DNA from: Candidatus Aerophobus profundus SCGC AAA252-L23
GTDB lineage: Bacteria; Aerophobota; Aerophobia; Aerophobales; Aerophobaceae
NCBI GenBank assembly: GCA_000402295.1
Contig: AQRW01000184.1
Coordinates: 1 to 34,109, forward strand
DNA: 34,109 nucleotides
Reading direction: 5' to 3'
A model generated the notes under the pieces. That model did no database searches, was not told the DNA's origin, and saw only the letters and a list, made by a program, of their open reading frames with translations. The position numbers and the translations under genes are program-made. Of the stretch, positions 16,011-24,702 are shown one piece after another (within the stretch, counting starts at the first letter, position 1; each line of letters opens with the position of its first letter).

Positions 16011-19000
16011 TCACTGACCTGCACCTTTATTATTTTTGTGATATTTTTCATAGATATCTCTTAAGAATAGTAATTGCCTGGAAGCATACTTATCACATAT
16101 TTCATCAGCGCAATCTTTGCATCCCGAAAGATAAAGATGCTCAACAATTGAGCGAATATATCTCTGGTCGTAATCCGGAGTTGAAGCTTCAAATTCTAAC
16201 ATCTTCAGGAATATTTCTCCCACATATCTGGCAGCATCTTCATCTTTGTCCTTCAAGCCATCGAGATACGCAATAAAATGTGGCGAATTGAAACCAAGAT
16301 GCACATATGAAGCAGATAATTTCAACCACTCGAGGTTTTCAGAATTGATTTCTGACAGGAATACTGTAAGTCTAGATAAGTCAGCTATTATCTTCTTATC
16401 TTCTTCGCTTAACTCTTGTTTTCCTTTATATCTATTCTGATAAGTCCATCGCCAGAAATCTATGATTCGCTCTCTGATTGTTTTGACTTTACTTGTTTCT
16501 TTTATTTCCAATTTGTCTTTTATTGCCTTAATGAGCCAATCTCTTTGCATCCAGAAATAACCGATAATCTCTTTTATCTGTATCGGATTCCATTTATCAA
16601 GGAGTTTTCCGAGTAAACCATCTTCATCACTTATCTCCTCAATGCCTCGCAAATATTCTATACAAATATGTTGTACAAGGCGCTCCGTTGAATGTCTATC
16701 TTTGAATTCGTATCCCGTTGAATCCAAATAGTGTTGTCTCATTAACTTATACAAATCATCGTAAATTTTATTACTGAACAAATAACCCTCCATAAATGCT
16801 TTCCATAGACGCTCTTTTTCCAGAGAGATCGTCCTTATTTTTGTTTTTGTCCACGTTTCATCTAAATAGTAGAAATTTGGCAGATACCTTCCAAGCCACA
16901 CATAACCTTCTGCTATGTCATGTTTCAAAATCTCATCATATTTGTCTTTTATGTTGAGTTCCCAACCGACCGGTTGCTTAGTCTTCGATTTTTCTTCGGA
17001 TCTCTTTATCCTCAACGCTAACATAAATAATGCCTCTGTTATTTTTCCGAATGAAGAATTCAGAGCGTTTGTCACAAGATCATCACTGACAGGTTGTTCA
17101 TATATGATTCTCTCTTTTTCTTTCAACATACCGTCTAACATCTCAAATAGTATTTCCTGACATATTTCGAAATACTCTTCCGAAAATGTCCACGAATCAT
17201 CATGGGTACCTTGGATGACAAGTGAATTAAACATGCCTATTATCCAGAGATGATCTGCATGCAAATCGTCACCGTCAACTTTATGTTCATCATCCCAGAA
17301 ATCTTTGGTTGAAACATATTGCCTCACAAAATCAAAGAGTTTTCCCCAGTCTATTGGTGACCTTTTTTCCCAAGCGTCTCGTATACCCCAGAGAATACCG
17401 TAAACATACAGATATCCGGTTTTCAGAAATGGCTTTAGATCGTCAATAAACTTCTGTGGATTTTCTTGAACGGCCATCTCTATCATACCTGACAACCCCT
17501 CAACGGTTGGACCTTTCCAAGAGTCAACTGCTCTGAACTCTTTCAAATATTCTGCTAACTTTCTATTTTGCATTCCTATAATTTCTTCTTTGGTCAAGGA
17601 GGACAGCCTGGGACTAATTCTTATCTCGGGTTCCTTGAAACTAATCGTCTCTTCTCTTTGAGTAATCTTTCTCTGTTCTTCATATAAAGGTCCGAAGAAT
17701 GAATCAGATTTCATTGCCGAATACCATTTCTGCTTCCGATATGCCTCATGATACTTCCTGTATTTTTCTTCTGGATGAGGTTTTCGTGGGACCTTTTCCT
17801 CTATGATTCTCTTGATTCTATTTTTTTTCTCTGATGAAAAGCGTTCAATATTCTTTTCCAAGATATGATAGACTTCCGGTTTCAAATGGGGATCATTGAA
17901 AAGGACACCCTCTTTATCTCTATCAAGTATTCTCCAAAAAGCATCCTTGTACCTATCCCATTCGTTACCAATAACAAACAGAATCAAGCGTCTGAACAGA
18001 AGATATGGATATTCATCTCCTAGGAATTTTCCAAAGATTTTTCTTGTTGTCTCTTCGTCACTTTCTGCCTTCGCCAAAACAATATTGCTTAATATCAAAG
18101 TAAGTATCTCTTCAGTGCCTGCCGCATGCATAGAAGGCTCGAACAACGACTTGCACCAAATACATGAGAGATCAATTGCTTTATCTGGATGTCTACGATA
18201 AAAAATCTCTTTTAGCTTATTTGCCAAATCAAAAATAACTCCCTCACTGCATTTTTTGCCGGCTTCGACAGCAATGCGTTTGTTTATAAAAAACTCTCTG
18301 AGCCAATAAGTATCTATGACTGTTTTTGGCTCTTCTTTTTCCAGGCCTAAAAGGGCAACTAGGAGTTTTTCCTCTTCTGTTCTTTCATTTTCAGACTTTT
18401 CAAATATATGTTTGTGCTTTTCGACTATTTCTTTCTTCTGTTCTGAAGTATATTTAGGTATCCACTTTATCATAGTCACAATTTCCACTATTCTTTCTGC
18501 TTTTTTCACATCTTCCGGATTTTTACCATCCAAGAATTTGGGCAGAAGCTTTTCAAGAATTACTGGGCTTTGGAGCATTGTATCATATTTTGAATCAAGC
18601 CAGATAGGAATCAATTCAATTATTCTATGGTCAATCTTGCTATTTGGAATATTCAAGAGGATCTTTGCAAAATACCACCAGGTGCGATAATTGTCCAAAC
18701 ACTTATTGTGTTCAACATGATACCTCGTAACATCTTTTATGATTGTGAGTAATTCCTCAATGTATTTCTCATTGCCTTGAATAGTAACTTGCTGAGAAAC
18801 TTTTTCTAAATATGGCAGAATATTCCATTGAGGAATTCTAAAATATCCTTTTTGTTCTTCCTCGATGGGACAAGGTGCTTTATCAGGTGAAAAGTATCCT
18901 TTTCCCTTCAAGGGGTAAAACCATTTGACCGCAGAGACTTTATTAAAAAAGTAGCTTTCATATGGAAAATCTTCTATTAAGTGTAACACCGCCTCTTCTT

Positions 19001-19016
19001 TTGGAGTTAGCTGCAT
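16011..19016 (-). CDS. 1001-residue helical partner of a SIR2 gene, possibly DUF4020-like
   Basis: A large, AT-rich, almost entirely helical protein. The start is ATG 19016, overlapping the TGA of the SIR2 gene (TGATG), with GAGGT seven bases upstream; a TTG three bases earlier is possible. The first 110 residues (LTPKEEAVLHLIEDFPYESY, KGYFSPDKAPC) look like a winged-helix entry domain. The rest is a HEAT/ARM-like solenoid (for example RIVEIVTMIKWIPKYTSEQK), and the last 170 residues (FWRWTYQNRYKGKQELSEED, GCKDCADEICDKYA) resemble the DUF4020 family that accompanies SIR2 domains. No Walker or nuclease motif is seen. It is most likely the sensor or scaffold that controls the SIR2 NADase. Partner role is inferred from the overlap; the DUF4020 match is from memory and weak. 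Confidence 0.75.
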   Translation of the reverse strand: MQLTPKEEAVLHLIEDFPYESYFFNKVSAVKWFYPLKGKGYFSPDKAPCPIEEEQKGYFRIPQWNILPYLEKVSQQVTIQGNEKYIEELLTIIKDVTRYHVEHNKCLDNYRTWWYFAKILLNIPNSKIDHRIIELIPIWLDSKYDTMLQSPVILEKLLPKFLDGKNPEDVKKAERIVEIVTMIKWIPKYTSEQKKEIVEKHKHIFEKSENERTEEEKLLVALLGLEKEEPKTVIDTYWLREFFINKRIAVEAGKKCSEGVIFDLANKLKEIFYRRHPDKAIDLSCIWCKSLFEPSMHAAGTEEILTLILSNIVLAKAESDEETTRKIFGKFLGDEYPYLLFRRLILFVIGNEWDRYKDAFWRILDRDKEGVLFNDPHLKPEVYHILEKNIERFSSEKKNRIKRIIEEKVPRKPHPEEKYRKYHEAYRKQKWYSAMKSDSFFGPLYEEQRKITQREETISFKEPEIRISPRLSSLTKEEIIGMQNRKLAEYLKEFRAVDSWKGPTVEGLSGMIEMAVQENPQKFIDDLKPFLKTGYLYVYGILWGIRDAWEKRSPIDWGKLFDFVRQYVSTKDFWDDEHKVDGDDLHADHLWIIGMFNSLVIQGTHDDSWTFSEEYFEICQEILFEMLDGMLKEKERIIYEQPVSDDLVTNALNSSFGKITEALFMLALRIKRSEEKSKTKQPVGWELNIKDKYDEILKHDIAEGYVWLGRYLPNFYYLDETWTKTKIRTISLEKERLWKAFMEGYLFSNKIYDDLYKLMRQHYLDSTGYEFKDRHSTERLVQHICIEYLRGIEEISDEDGLLGKLLDKWNPIQIKEIIGYFWMQRDWLIKAIKDKLEIKETSKVKTIRERIIDFWRWTYQNRYKGKQELSEEDKKIIADLSRLTVFLSEINSENLEWLKLSASYVHLGFNSPHFIAYLDGLKDKDEDAARYVGEIFLKMLEFEASTPDYDQRYIRSIVEHLYLSGCKDCADEICDKYASRQLLFLRDIYEKYHKNNKGAGQ

Positions 19017-19996
19017 CAAACTACCTCATCAATCAATTTTATTCTTTCCAGAAACCTTTGAGGTCTGGAAATAGAACCAATTTGATTAGCCCATTCACTA
19101 ATTACGGTAGCAAGGTGTTCATACCCATTATCTATTGGGTAAAACACTAATTGAATTCCCAAATCCCGATAATAGTTTCTTTGGAATTGACGCAAATTTA
19201 TCTCATTTTTGAAAATTGGACGAAGCATAAAATGTTTCAGCTCACCTTGTGCGGTCTGAGACTTGCTAATCATAAATTCCAATATTTCATATTCCTCCAA
19301 TCCATAGCCAACAAATAGAACAGTAAAAGCTTCAAAGATGTCTTTCAGCAAGGCAGCCGGCTTAGAACCTGGCTTGTAGTGATTCATATAATCAACAATT
19401 GTTACTATCATACTCTTCTCATCCTCTACGCTTCCATGAAGGTGAATAACCATTCCATTTGTGAGATTTGAAACCAATAGTTTGTCTGGGGAGTAAATAA
19501 TCTTGTTTTTGGGAGTATCGTGTTCAGTTTGAGCCAGCAATGACGTTTCGGAGATAGACGAGAGTCTTGGAGAGCTTGCCTCGGCAATCTGATCCAAATA
19601 GTCATCGTAGTTTGTTGTAATATAGATTACATTAAAAGAATATATGTCTTCATAAATCTTATACTTTCTTCGTAAATCTCTATCGCCTTCCAGAAAGGAT
19701 TTTGTGTTTGGTGGGGATAAGCGTTTTTCTTCGCGTATTTGTCTGCAGATCGAAAGCAACTTCCTTACTCCATATTCACAGAGGCTTTTATACTCATAGT
19801 AGTTTATGGCTTTCCTCTCACGTAGATCATCTAAATGCTTCAAAGCAAATTCTTTCCAAGAAGGACATCCGATAATTCGAGAGACTCCTGCCCCAATAAA
19901 TACAACTAATTTTCCAGCTGATGCTGCCTTGAAAATTCCGGGGTGGATGTCCGGAATTTCCTTAATTTGGTTATCGTTATGAACAGACAATTCCAT
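19016..19996 (-). CDS. SIR2-like NADase, second defence system
   Basis: 326 residues, distinct from the HerA-linked SIR2. KLVVFIGAGVSRIIGCPSW (about 29-47) is the NAD-binding loop, YITTNYDDYLDQ (about 125-136) the catalytic Asn/Asp region, MVIHLHGSV (about 182-190) contains the catalytic histidine, and VLFVGYGLEEYEILEFM the closing strand. This is the SIR2_2-type effector that depletes NAD+. The start ATG 19996 has GGAGCAGGTGA upstream. Its stop overlaps the start of the 1001-residue gene, so the pair is translationally coupled. In known single-chain defence sirtuins, the sensor is fused C-terminal to the SIR2 domain; here the same order is split into two genes. Confidence 0.9.
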   Translation of the reverse strand: MELSVHNDNQIKEIPDIHPGIFKAASAGKLVVFIGAGVSRIIGCPSWKEFALKHLDDLRERKAINYYEYKSLCEYGVRKLLSICRQIREEKRLSPPNTKSFLEGDRDLRRKYKIYEDIYSFNVIYITTNYDDYLDQIAEASSPRLSSISETSLLAQTEHDTPKNKIIYSPDKLLVSNLTNGMVIHLHGSVEDEKSMIVTIVDYMNHYKPGSKPAALLKDIFEAFTVLFVGYGLEEYEILEFMISKSQTAQGELKHFMLRPIFKNEINLRQFQRNYYRDLGIQLVFYPIDNGYEHLATVISEWANQIGSISRPQRFLERIKLIDEVV

Positions 19997-20677
19997 TCAC
20001 CTGCTCCCTCAATGCTTTGTCAAACCTCTGTGGATGTTGTAGAAAAAGGGGCAATTCGACCTATTGATCCACAGAAGATCCGTAAGATCTCTTTTAATTC
20101 TTTTGCCTACATCCAGCAGGTACGATCATTATAATTCCATGTTGAAATAGAATCGGGTCAATTGGCGGTTTAACCTGGAAATACACTAGCTTATTACTAA
20201 GATCGCCTCTTGCTTTGGCTCGAGCTTGCATTTAATGAGGTGAGGCCAGAAATGGAACATTTGAGCCCATTCATAACACAGGAATTGAGACCAACTTTTC
20301 TCTGATAGGCTCAGTTTTGACAATAGGATATCATGTTCACTGTTAACACAGGCAATATGGATAGATATCTAAAACAGGCTCCAGCGATGCAAACATCTAC
20401 CTCGTACGGAATGCATAGCCTGGGTTGGCCACCAAATACATAGAGAAAACATGCCGGTTTGGTAGATTAAATACCTGTTTGGTCTAGCACATAATCTAAT
20501 TTGCAAATTCATTGCAGGCTATGTATATATATTACCAAAATCTTATCTTTATACAAGAGACACTTTTGATTCCCCCTGGGATGCTGACCAAGTCTTAGTC
20601 CTGGAAACTTTCAATTTGTCTGCTGAATTTACACACTTTTTATTATACCACCCATTTTGGTTGTCATTATAATACGT
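19997..20677. other. Intergenic region without a clear gene
   Basis: AT-rich spacer between two minus-strand defence genes. One plus-strand fragment at about 20030-20134 looks coding (VEKGAIRPIDPQKIRKISFN then SFAYIQQ) but has no start and no identity I can name. 20140-20677 shows no gene, tandem repeat or terminator I can support; the upstream promoter of the SIR2 operon should lie at its left end. Confidence 0.4.
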
Positions 20678-21250
20678 TTAGACTTTGTCCAAATAGTCAA
20701 TTAGGCTGTTTACGTCCTTCGCATTACCTTGTTTAAAAAGATATAGAACTTCTTTTATGGCTTCCCTTAAATAGATAACACTTTTCGATGCAGAAATCTT
20801 TAATAAGCGCTCTCTTTCCAAGTCGGATAAGGGAAGAGTTACGCTAATATCACTAATCCCCTGAAATTTTTTCAATTTCTTATCAATTTCCCTCGCTCTC
20901 CCTCCATGGACAATCTTGCTTCTCAGGTCGTAAATAAGCTTTAGTTCTTTTTTGATTCTTTTATGAATTTCTTCTTTTTTGAGTTGTATCCCTAAGTCTC
21001 TAAATCTATCACTGAACGAATCTAACACTGTTTTGTTGTTTTGAAGTAATTTTAACATTCTTCGAGAAATATTTTCTGACTTGCTCTCATTCTCTTTTGA
21101 AAATAGCGATTCAAAAGCCAAGACACAATCAATTAGTTTATCCTCTGATCGCACCCTCTCAAACAGATAACCAAATCTTCGGAGAGCTGTGTTTAAATCT
21201 ACTTTTTCCATCAATCTGTGGTATTTTTGCCAGAAGTTTACAAAGTCCAT
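20678..21250 (-). CDS. C-terminal HEPN part of a split ApeA-like defence protein
   Basis: 190 residues. The domain follows the ApeA-type HEPN pattern: NTALRRFGYLFERVRSEDKL, CVLAFESLFSKENE, ISRRMLKLLQNN and DLRSKIVHGG, in which RSKIVH is the R-x4-H RNase motif. In the family this domain is the C-terminal half of one longer protein. Here its ATG (21250) lies 13 bp inside the 3' end of the preceding frame, in another phase. The first residues, VNFWQKYHRLMEKVDL, look like the natural continuation of a single chain, so a one-base frameshift near 21250 is more likely than two native genes, although translational coupling cannot be excluded. The expected role is abortive infection by RNA cleavage. 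Confidence 0.7.
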   Translation of the reverse strand: MDFVNFWQKYHRLMEKVDLNTALRRFGYLFERVRSEDKLIDCVLAFESLFSKENESKSENISRRMLKLLQNNKTVLDSFSDRFRDLGIQLKKEEIHKRIKKELKLIYDLRSKIVHGGRAREIDKKLKKFQGISDISVTLPLSDLERERLLKISASKSVIYLREAIKEVLYLFKQGNAKDVNSLIDYLDKV

Positions 21251-22047
21251 AGTCTCTCTTCTTCAGTTAGCTTATATACTGTTGGAGCATAGAAGGGATC
21301 AACTCTGAAATGGGTATAGCATCCAAAAGTAGAACTAAGAGAAGACCAGAAAAGAGATAGACAAGGAATATTGACGTCTGCTTCCTTAAATAGCCTCAGT
21401 GCCCAAACTACTTTTTGGCAGGGAGCTTTAGCCCATGAGCATAAAATACTGTTTCTTTCATTTTGGAAATGTGCTTGAGGATATATATCTGGATGAGGAG
21501 AGCATCTAAATTTACCTTGAATTTCTAAACCATATTTTCCCAAAGAAAGATTATTAGTCTCATTGAGAGACAATAGTGACAGTTCTTCTTTGCTAAGTTT
21601 TTTTATCTTTACACCATCCCTAAGATTTATTCCCTCTTCCTCACTTTCAAAAGAGTGAGTTAGATACCCAATTATCTTGTAATCTTTCTCGTCCGGGCAT
21701 ACACAAAGTTCGCGTTCTTTATAGAGGACTTCAAAATCTTCCTTATCAAACCTTTTCCACCGATAAAGAGGCCACTGTAGAAAATTCAAGAGTGCACCTT
21801 CACAAAAACTCTGGTATTCATCAAGGTTGAATGATGTCGTTAACTTAAACGCTTCCAGTGCAGGGTCGTTTGTTATAAGTTCTATACAAGCTCTAAATTC
21901 CGGTAAATCCACGATGTCCCTGCTGGAAATTTCTATATTCTCTTCACTTATCCTTTGCTGAAATTTTTGCACTATCGCCCTAGTTAAATCCAGATGTCTC
22001 TTATAAAGTTTCTTCTTATACTCGGAGCCGTGCAATTGGTCCTCCAA
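21238..22047 (-). CDS. N-terminal part of a split ApeA-like defence protein
   Basis: 269 residues. The start at 22047 is a TTG; a second TTG at 22035 with GGAGG just upstream is the better start and would give MHGSEYKKKLYKRHLDL. The sequence is a mixed alpha/beta domain with a cysteine-containing stretch (KERELCVCPDEKDYKIIGYL) and ends FRVDPFYAPTVYKLTEEERL, a type of sequence that in ApeA-like proteins precedes the HEPN domain directly. It has no recognised catalytic motif; in the family this half probably senses the trigger. The frame ends in TAA at 21238-21240 while the HEPN frame continues, so the gene is probably interrupted. A working split pair is the alternative. Confidence 0.6.
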   Translation of the reverse strand: MEDQLHGSEYKKKLYKRHLDLTRAIVQKFQQRISEENIEISSRDIVDLPEFRACIELITNDPALEAFKLTTSFNLDEYQSFCEGALLNFLQWPLYRWKRFDKEDFEVLYKERELCVCPDEKDYKIIGYLTHSFESEEEGINLRDGVKIKKLSKEELSLLSLNETNNLSLGKYGLEIQGKFRCSPHPDIYPQAHFQNERNSILCSWAKAPCQKVVWALRLFKEADVNIPCLSLFWSSLSSTFGCYTHFRVDPFYAPTVYKLTEEERLWTL

Positions 22048-22195
22048 TTATCCCCGATTGTTTTTCTATAAATATACTTCTTCTATTTCTCGGGTCAATA
22101 TGCGTGGTAAGACAAAAGGGGACTACCCGATCAAAAGAAATCCGGTATACTGATAAGAATAAATTATCGGCCGCTGCCGGGAGGAGATAGTCGAG

Positions 22196-22455
22196 GTGGA
22201 AGACAAAGAAGAGATGAGAAAGTTATATTTCAGGAGACACTGGAGTATTAAAAGAATTGCCTGGCAGCTTAACCGCTCAAGAAAGACCATAAGACGTGCC
22301 CTAAGTGATAGTGAACCTCCCGTCTACAAAAGGGAGAGCCCCTGCTCCTGAGCCGGTTATTGGACCAGCAAAAGATATCATCGATGGATACCTTAGAGAG
22401 GATCAAACCGCACCCAGAAAGCAGCGTCACACAGCAAGAAGAATCTACCGACGGA
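22196..22455 (+). pseudogene. istA: IS21-family istA fragment (N-terminus, frameshifted)
   Basis: GTG 22196 follows GGAGGAGA. The first frame, VEDKEEMRKLYFRRHWSIKR onward to KTIRRALSDSEPPVYKRESP, is the IstA helix-turn-helix. A shift near 22335 leads to APEPVIGPAKDIIDGYLRED, then APRKQRHTARRIYRR, the conserved segment before the catalytic domain. The DDE domain and istB are absent, so it is a dead 5' fragment, of a different IS21 subgroup from the element at 26330. Right of it, 22456-22753 holds no gene I can support. Confidence 0.8.
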
Positions 22456-22878
22456 AAATCAGCACGCTTGTGTGTTTCGCTGCGATGTAAACAGATGCTC
22501 CCGGCGGACTGAAGAACTTGTCTTTATGCATAGCAGGATCGGGTGAAAACCCAACGTCAAACCCGCAACATACGAACTGATCGAAGGTCATCGGCGGTAG
22601 CAGAAAGAACCCCTTTTCCTGATGAGCGGCTTCATCTCTTTGATGGCCCCGAGATACCTGCGGATTCTGCGCCAATACTGCGGGTGCTTCTTTGCACTCG
22701 GTCTCTATCACAGGACGAACCTGGGCGGCAGGACGAAACCTGCGATGACAAAGTCAAAGATGAGTGCGCATGCCGTTGAATGTAGGCGTCCGTTGAAAGA
22801 CATCACGAGGATCCAGCATGACACTACATTCGCTATGGGGTTTAGCTGTTCCGCCTGGACTGTTCATGGTTTCTCTTG

Positions 22879-22952
22879 ACATAACAGCTGAATTCAGCCG
22901 CCGATTATTGAGCGCAGCGGAATAAGCGGTCAGCTTCAATGAATGGTTAGCT
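22879..22952 (-). other. Integron attC recombination site
   Basis: Read on the minus strand: R'' AGCTAAC, a 10-base spacer, L'' AGCTGACCG, a central part with a TTATT/AATAA stem, L' CGGCGGCT, a 10-base spacer and R' GTTATGT. L'' and L' pair with one G-T and a single extra A in L'', the extrahelical base that sets attC polarity. The stop codon of the endonuclease gene lies inside R''. R'' is perfectly complementary to G plus the first bases of this same cassette (TTAGCT at 23720-23715), as expected if the cassette once was a circle. No integrase gene is in the window. Confidence 0.75.
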
Positions 22953-23699
22953 GTCCCGGCTAGTTGGGCATAGTTTTTTCATATAGCAATCTTTACATGT
23001 CGGTTGTTGAGATTTACACCAATTCCGCCCAATTTCCCACACCGGAAAATCCATTAGTCCTGGGAATTCTGGATTAAGTGCTCTTGCCTTATAGACAATC
23101 TCCTCGATTGAGGCCTTCTTTGTAACCAAGCCTAATCGACGAAAAACCCGTCTTATATGAACATCAGCTGAAACATCTATCGAGTAATAATCGCTTAAAG
23201 GTATTTTAAAGTCTCGGGCAAGAATGTTTACCGCCATGGTCGCAATTTTTGGGCCTACACCACGAAATTGTAAAAATCGATAGACTACTTCTGCGCTAGA
23301 TAGAGTGCCTCTCCATATTTTGGAAGCATCACCACCGTAATTCTTATTGATTGTGATTATTGCCTGGTGGAAATTATTGCTCATCTTATCAGGGAAACGG
23401 TGTAAGGGTTCCGGGTTTGTCATCAAATCTTGAATTCTATGAAGTGAAAGATCAACAAGCCTAGAGAAAGTAAAATCCCCTACCTTTTGGAGAAATCGGT
23501 AAGGAATAAGCCACGCTCTTTCAGCAGGCATTTGCCTATCCATGACGCAGGCAATAACAAAAGCGTGTGGGAACCGCTGGAGATCATTGAGTAGCTCATC
23601 AGCTTCCTGGTCTCCTGTGAATTTCACGAAACTTCTCTTTGCATTGAAAAGGCGACGTCCATGCTCAACAAGAACTTCTCTGATTTTAGTTTGATTCAT
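22947..23699 (-). CDS. Endonuclease III-like HhH-GPD DNA glycosylase/lyase
   Basis: 250 residues with the HhH-GPD fold. The helix-hairpin-helix reads FLQFRGVGPKIATMAVNIL (about 142-160) with the lyase-type lysine at about 151. The catalytic aspartate region is YSIDVSADVHIRRV (D175 or D179). A 4Fe-4S cluster loop closes the protein: C228-x6-C235-x2-C238-x5-C244. It should excise damaged bases and may nick the strand. The N-terminal 130 residues differ from housekeeping Nth. The gene fills one cassette: the start lies 21 bp inside the left recombination point, and the stop lies within the attC R'' box. A 44-bp copy of its 5' end sits at 24593-24638. A role in repair or against foreign modified DNA is open. 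Confidence 0.85.
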   Translation of the reverse strand: MNQTKIREVLVEHGRRLFNAKRSFVKFTGDQEADELLNDLQRFPHAFVIACVMDRQMPAERAWLIPYRFLQKVGDFTFSRLVDLSLHRIQDLMTNPEPLHRFPDKMSNNFHQAIITINKNYGGDASKIWRGTLSSAEVVYRFLQFRGVGPKIATMAVNILARDFKIPLSDYYSIDVSADVHIRRVFRRLGLVTKKASIEEIVYKARALNPEFPGLMDFPVWEIGRNWCKSQQPTCKDCYMKKLCPTSRDS

Positions 23700-23714
23700 G
23701 GTTCAATTTGAGAC

Positions 23715-23741
23715 AGCTAACATTCAAGCTCAGCAGCGGGG
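23715..23741 (-). other. attC half-site (L'-R') at the junction of two cassettes
   Basis: On the minus strand CCGCTGCT, the 10-base spacer GAGCTTGAAT and GTTAGCT fit an L'-spacer-R' half. The matching R''-L'' half is not recognisable; the neighbouring gene reads into the site and ends there (TGA 23730-23732). The recombination point would be 23721/23720. Confidence 0.5.
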
Positions 23742-24428
23742 ACTATCCGTGGCTTGTTCGAGTTCCTGTATCTCATTGACGTCCAAGAAGATGTCAATGA
23801 CATGCCTGAGTCTGGATGGGGCAAGACCCATGAGTTTTTTCTGTAACTGCAGTGCCCCACGCCATTCCTGGAATGATGTGGGAATGTGCGTGGTGTCATT
23901 GACGAAGTAGACGAAGACAAGGAAGACATCTTTTCCCTGGAGTTCTCGTAGGAAGTAGAGATGAGCCAGACGATTTGCGTACTGATAGAAGTCTCTCGTC
24001 CAGTCCTTGGTGGACCGACAGGCCAGCCACTTCTGAGTCTCTTTGAGACGGTCGGCAATGAGTCTAATAGAATCGGGGTCTTTCGCTCCGCAGTGAGAAA
24101 TGAGCTCCGGGATGTTAGCCTTGGCTTCCAGCAAGAGAGGGTACCCCTGAGAAGTCATCCCCAAGGCATCCCACTGAGGGCCTAGCCTGGGCCAGAACTT
24201 GGCAAGCTCAGCTGACAATCTCTCAAAACCAAGTCGAGTCAGAAAGGATCCGTCTCGGTATTCAGCGAACCCGTCTGACTCCAGGGGTGAAAACCAGGTG
24301 ATTGTCTCACCCTGTAAATCTCGCTCTTGCTCACAAATCTTATCAGAAAGCAAGTCAGCACGCCGATTGATTAGCAGCTGAATCCACTTCAGGCTTCCCT
24401 TGCTACCAAGCTTTTGAGGTGCTCTCAT
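23730..24428 (-). CDS. PD-(D/E)XK nuclease-like protein, copy A
   Basis: 232 residues from ATG 24428, with GAGGAGG five bases upstream. PQWDALGMTSQGYPLLLEAK (about 84-103) gives D87-x13-E101-A-K103, the spacing of a PD-(D/E)XK nuclease core, so metal-dependent DNA cleavage is plausible. Later segments, ETQKWLACRSTKDWTRDFYQ and YANRLAHLYFLRELQGKDVF, are helical and conserved between the two copies. About 27 of 224 aligned residues differ from copy B. The last eight residues (ATDSPRC) are read from attC half-site sequence, so the native C-terminus may have been altered. The copy lies directly upstream of the endonuclease III-like cassette. I do not recognise a named family beyond the fold guess. 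Confidence 0.7.
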   Translation of the reverse strand: MRAPQKLGSKGSLKWIQLLINRRADLLSDKICEQERDLQGETITWFSPLESDGFAEYRDGSFLTRLGFERLSAELAKFWPRLGPQWDALGMTSQGYPLLLEAKANIPELISHCGAKDPDSIRLIADRLKETQKWLACRSTKDWTRDFYQYANRLAHLYFLRELQGKDVFLVFVYFVNDTTHIPTSFQEWRGALQLQKKLMGLAPSRLRHVIDIFLDVNEIQELEQATDSPRC

Positions 24429-24483
24429 TTCTACCTCCTCATGATCAAACTCACCTGTCTACCGGTAGATAGCAAAACACCTA

Positions 24484-24592
24484 CTAGCGTCCATCCTCTT
24501 TTTCGGCAAATCTTTTTTCTCTTTTCTTTATGATATTAATTAATGATCTTAGAGCATCATTGACCGCCTTGTCACCGGGGATGAGCAGCTCT
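24484..24592 (-). pseudogene. C-terminal fragment of an unknown protein
   Basis: The frame ELLIPGDKAVNDALRSLINI then IKKREKRFAEKEDGR ends at TAG 24484-24486. It has no start and joins directly to the truncated 5' end of the second endonuclease copy. It looks like the tail of the gene that originally preceded copy A of the nuclease-like gene, cut by the duplication/deletion that created copy B. Confidence 0.45.
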
Positions 24593-24638
24593 GACGTCCA
24601 TGCTCAACGAGAACTTCTCTGATTTTAGTTTCATTCAT
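24593..24638 (-). pseudogene. 5' stub of a second endonuclease III-like gene
   Basis: ATG 24638 and about 45 following bases (MNETKIREVLVEHGR) match the start of the endonuclease gene at 23699 almost base for base, then homology stops at 24593. Together with the nuclease-like copy B and its attC half-site it shows that a two-cassette unit was duplicated and then truncated. Confidence 0.75.
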
Positions 24639-24653
24639 AGTTCAATTTGAGAC

Positions 24654-24680
24654 AGCTAACATTCAAGCTCAGCAGCGGGG
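24654..24680 (-). other. attC half-site, second copy
   Basis: Same L'-spacer-R' sequence as at 23715-23741 (CCGCTGCT, GAGCTTGAAT, GTTAGCT on the minus strand). Upstream, GCAGCAG near 24686-24692 could pair with CTGCTG, hinting at a degraded L'', but no good R'' box is seen. Confidence 0.45.
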
Positions 24681-24702
24681 ATTAGTCATCTGCTGCAACT
24701 AC

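Noticed and set aside
22754..22867. 37-codon frame after the attC site (MNSPGGTAKPHSEC...)
   Set aside because: A possible next cassette gene, but it is very short and I see no attC of its own or conserved family.
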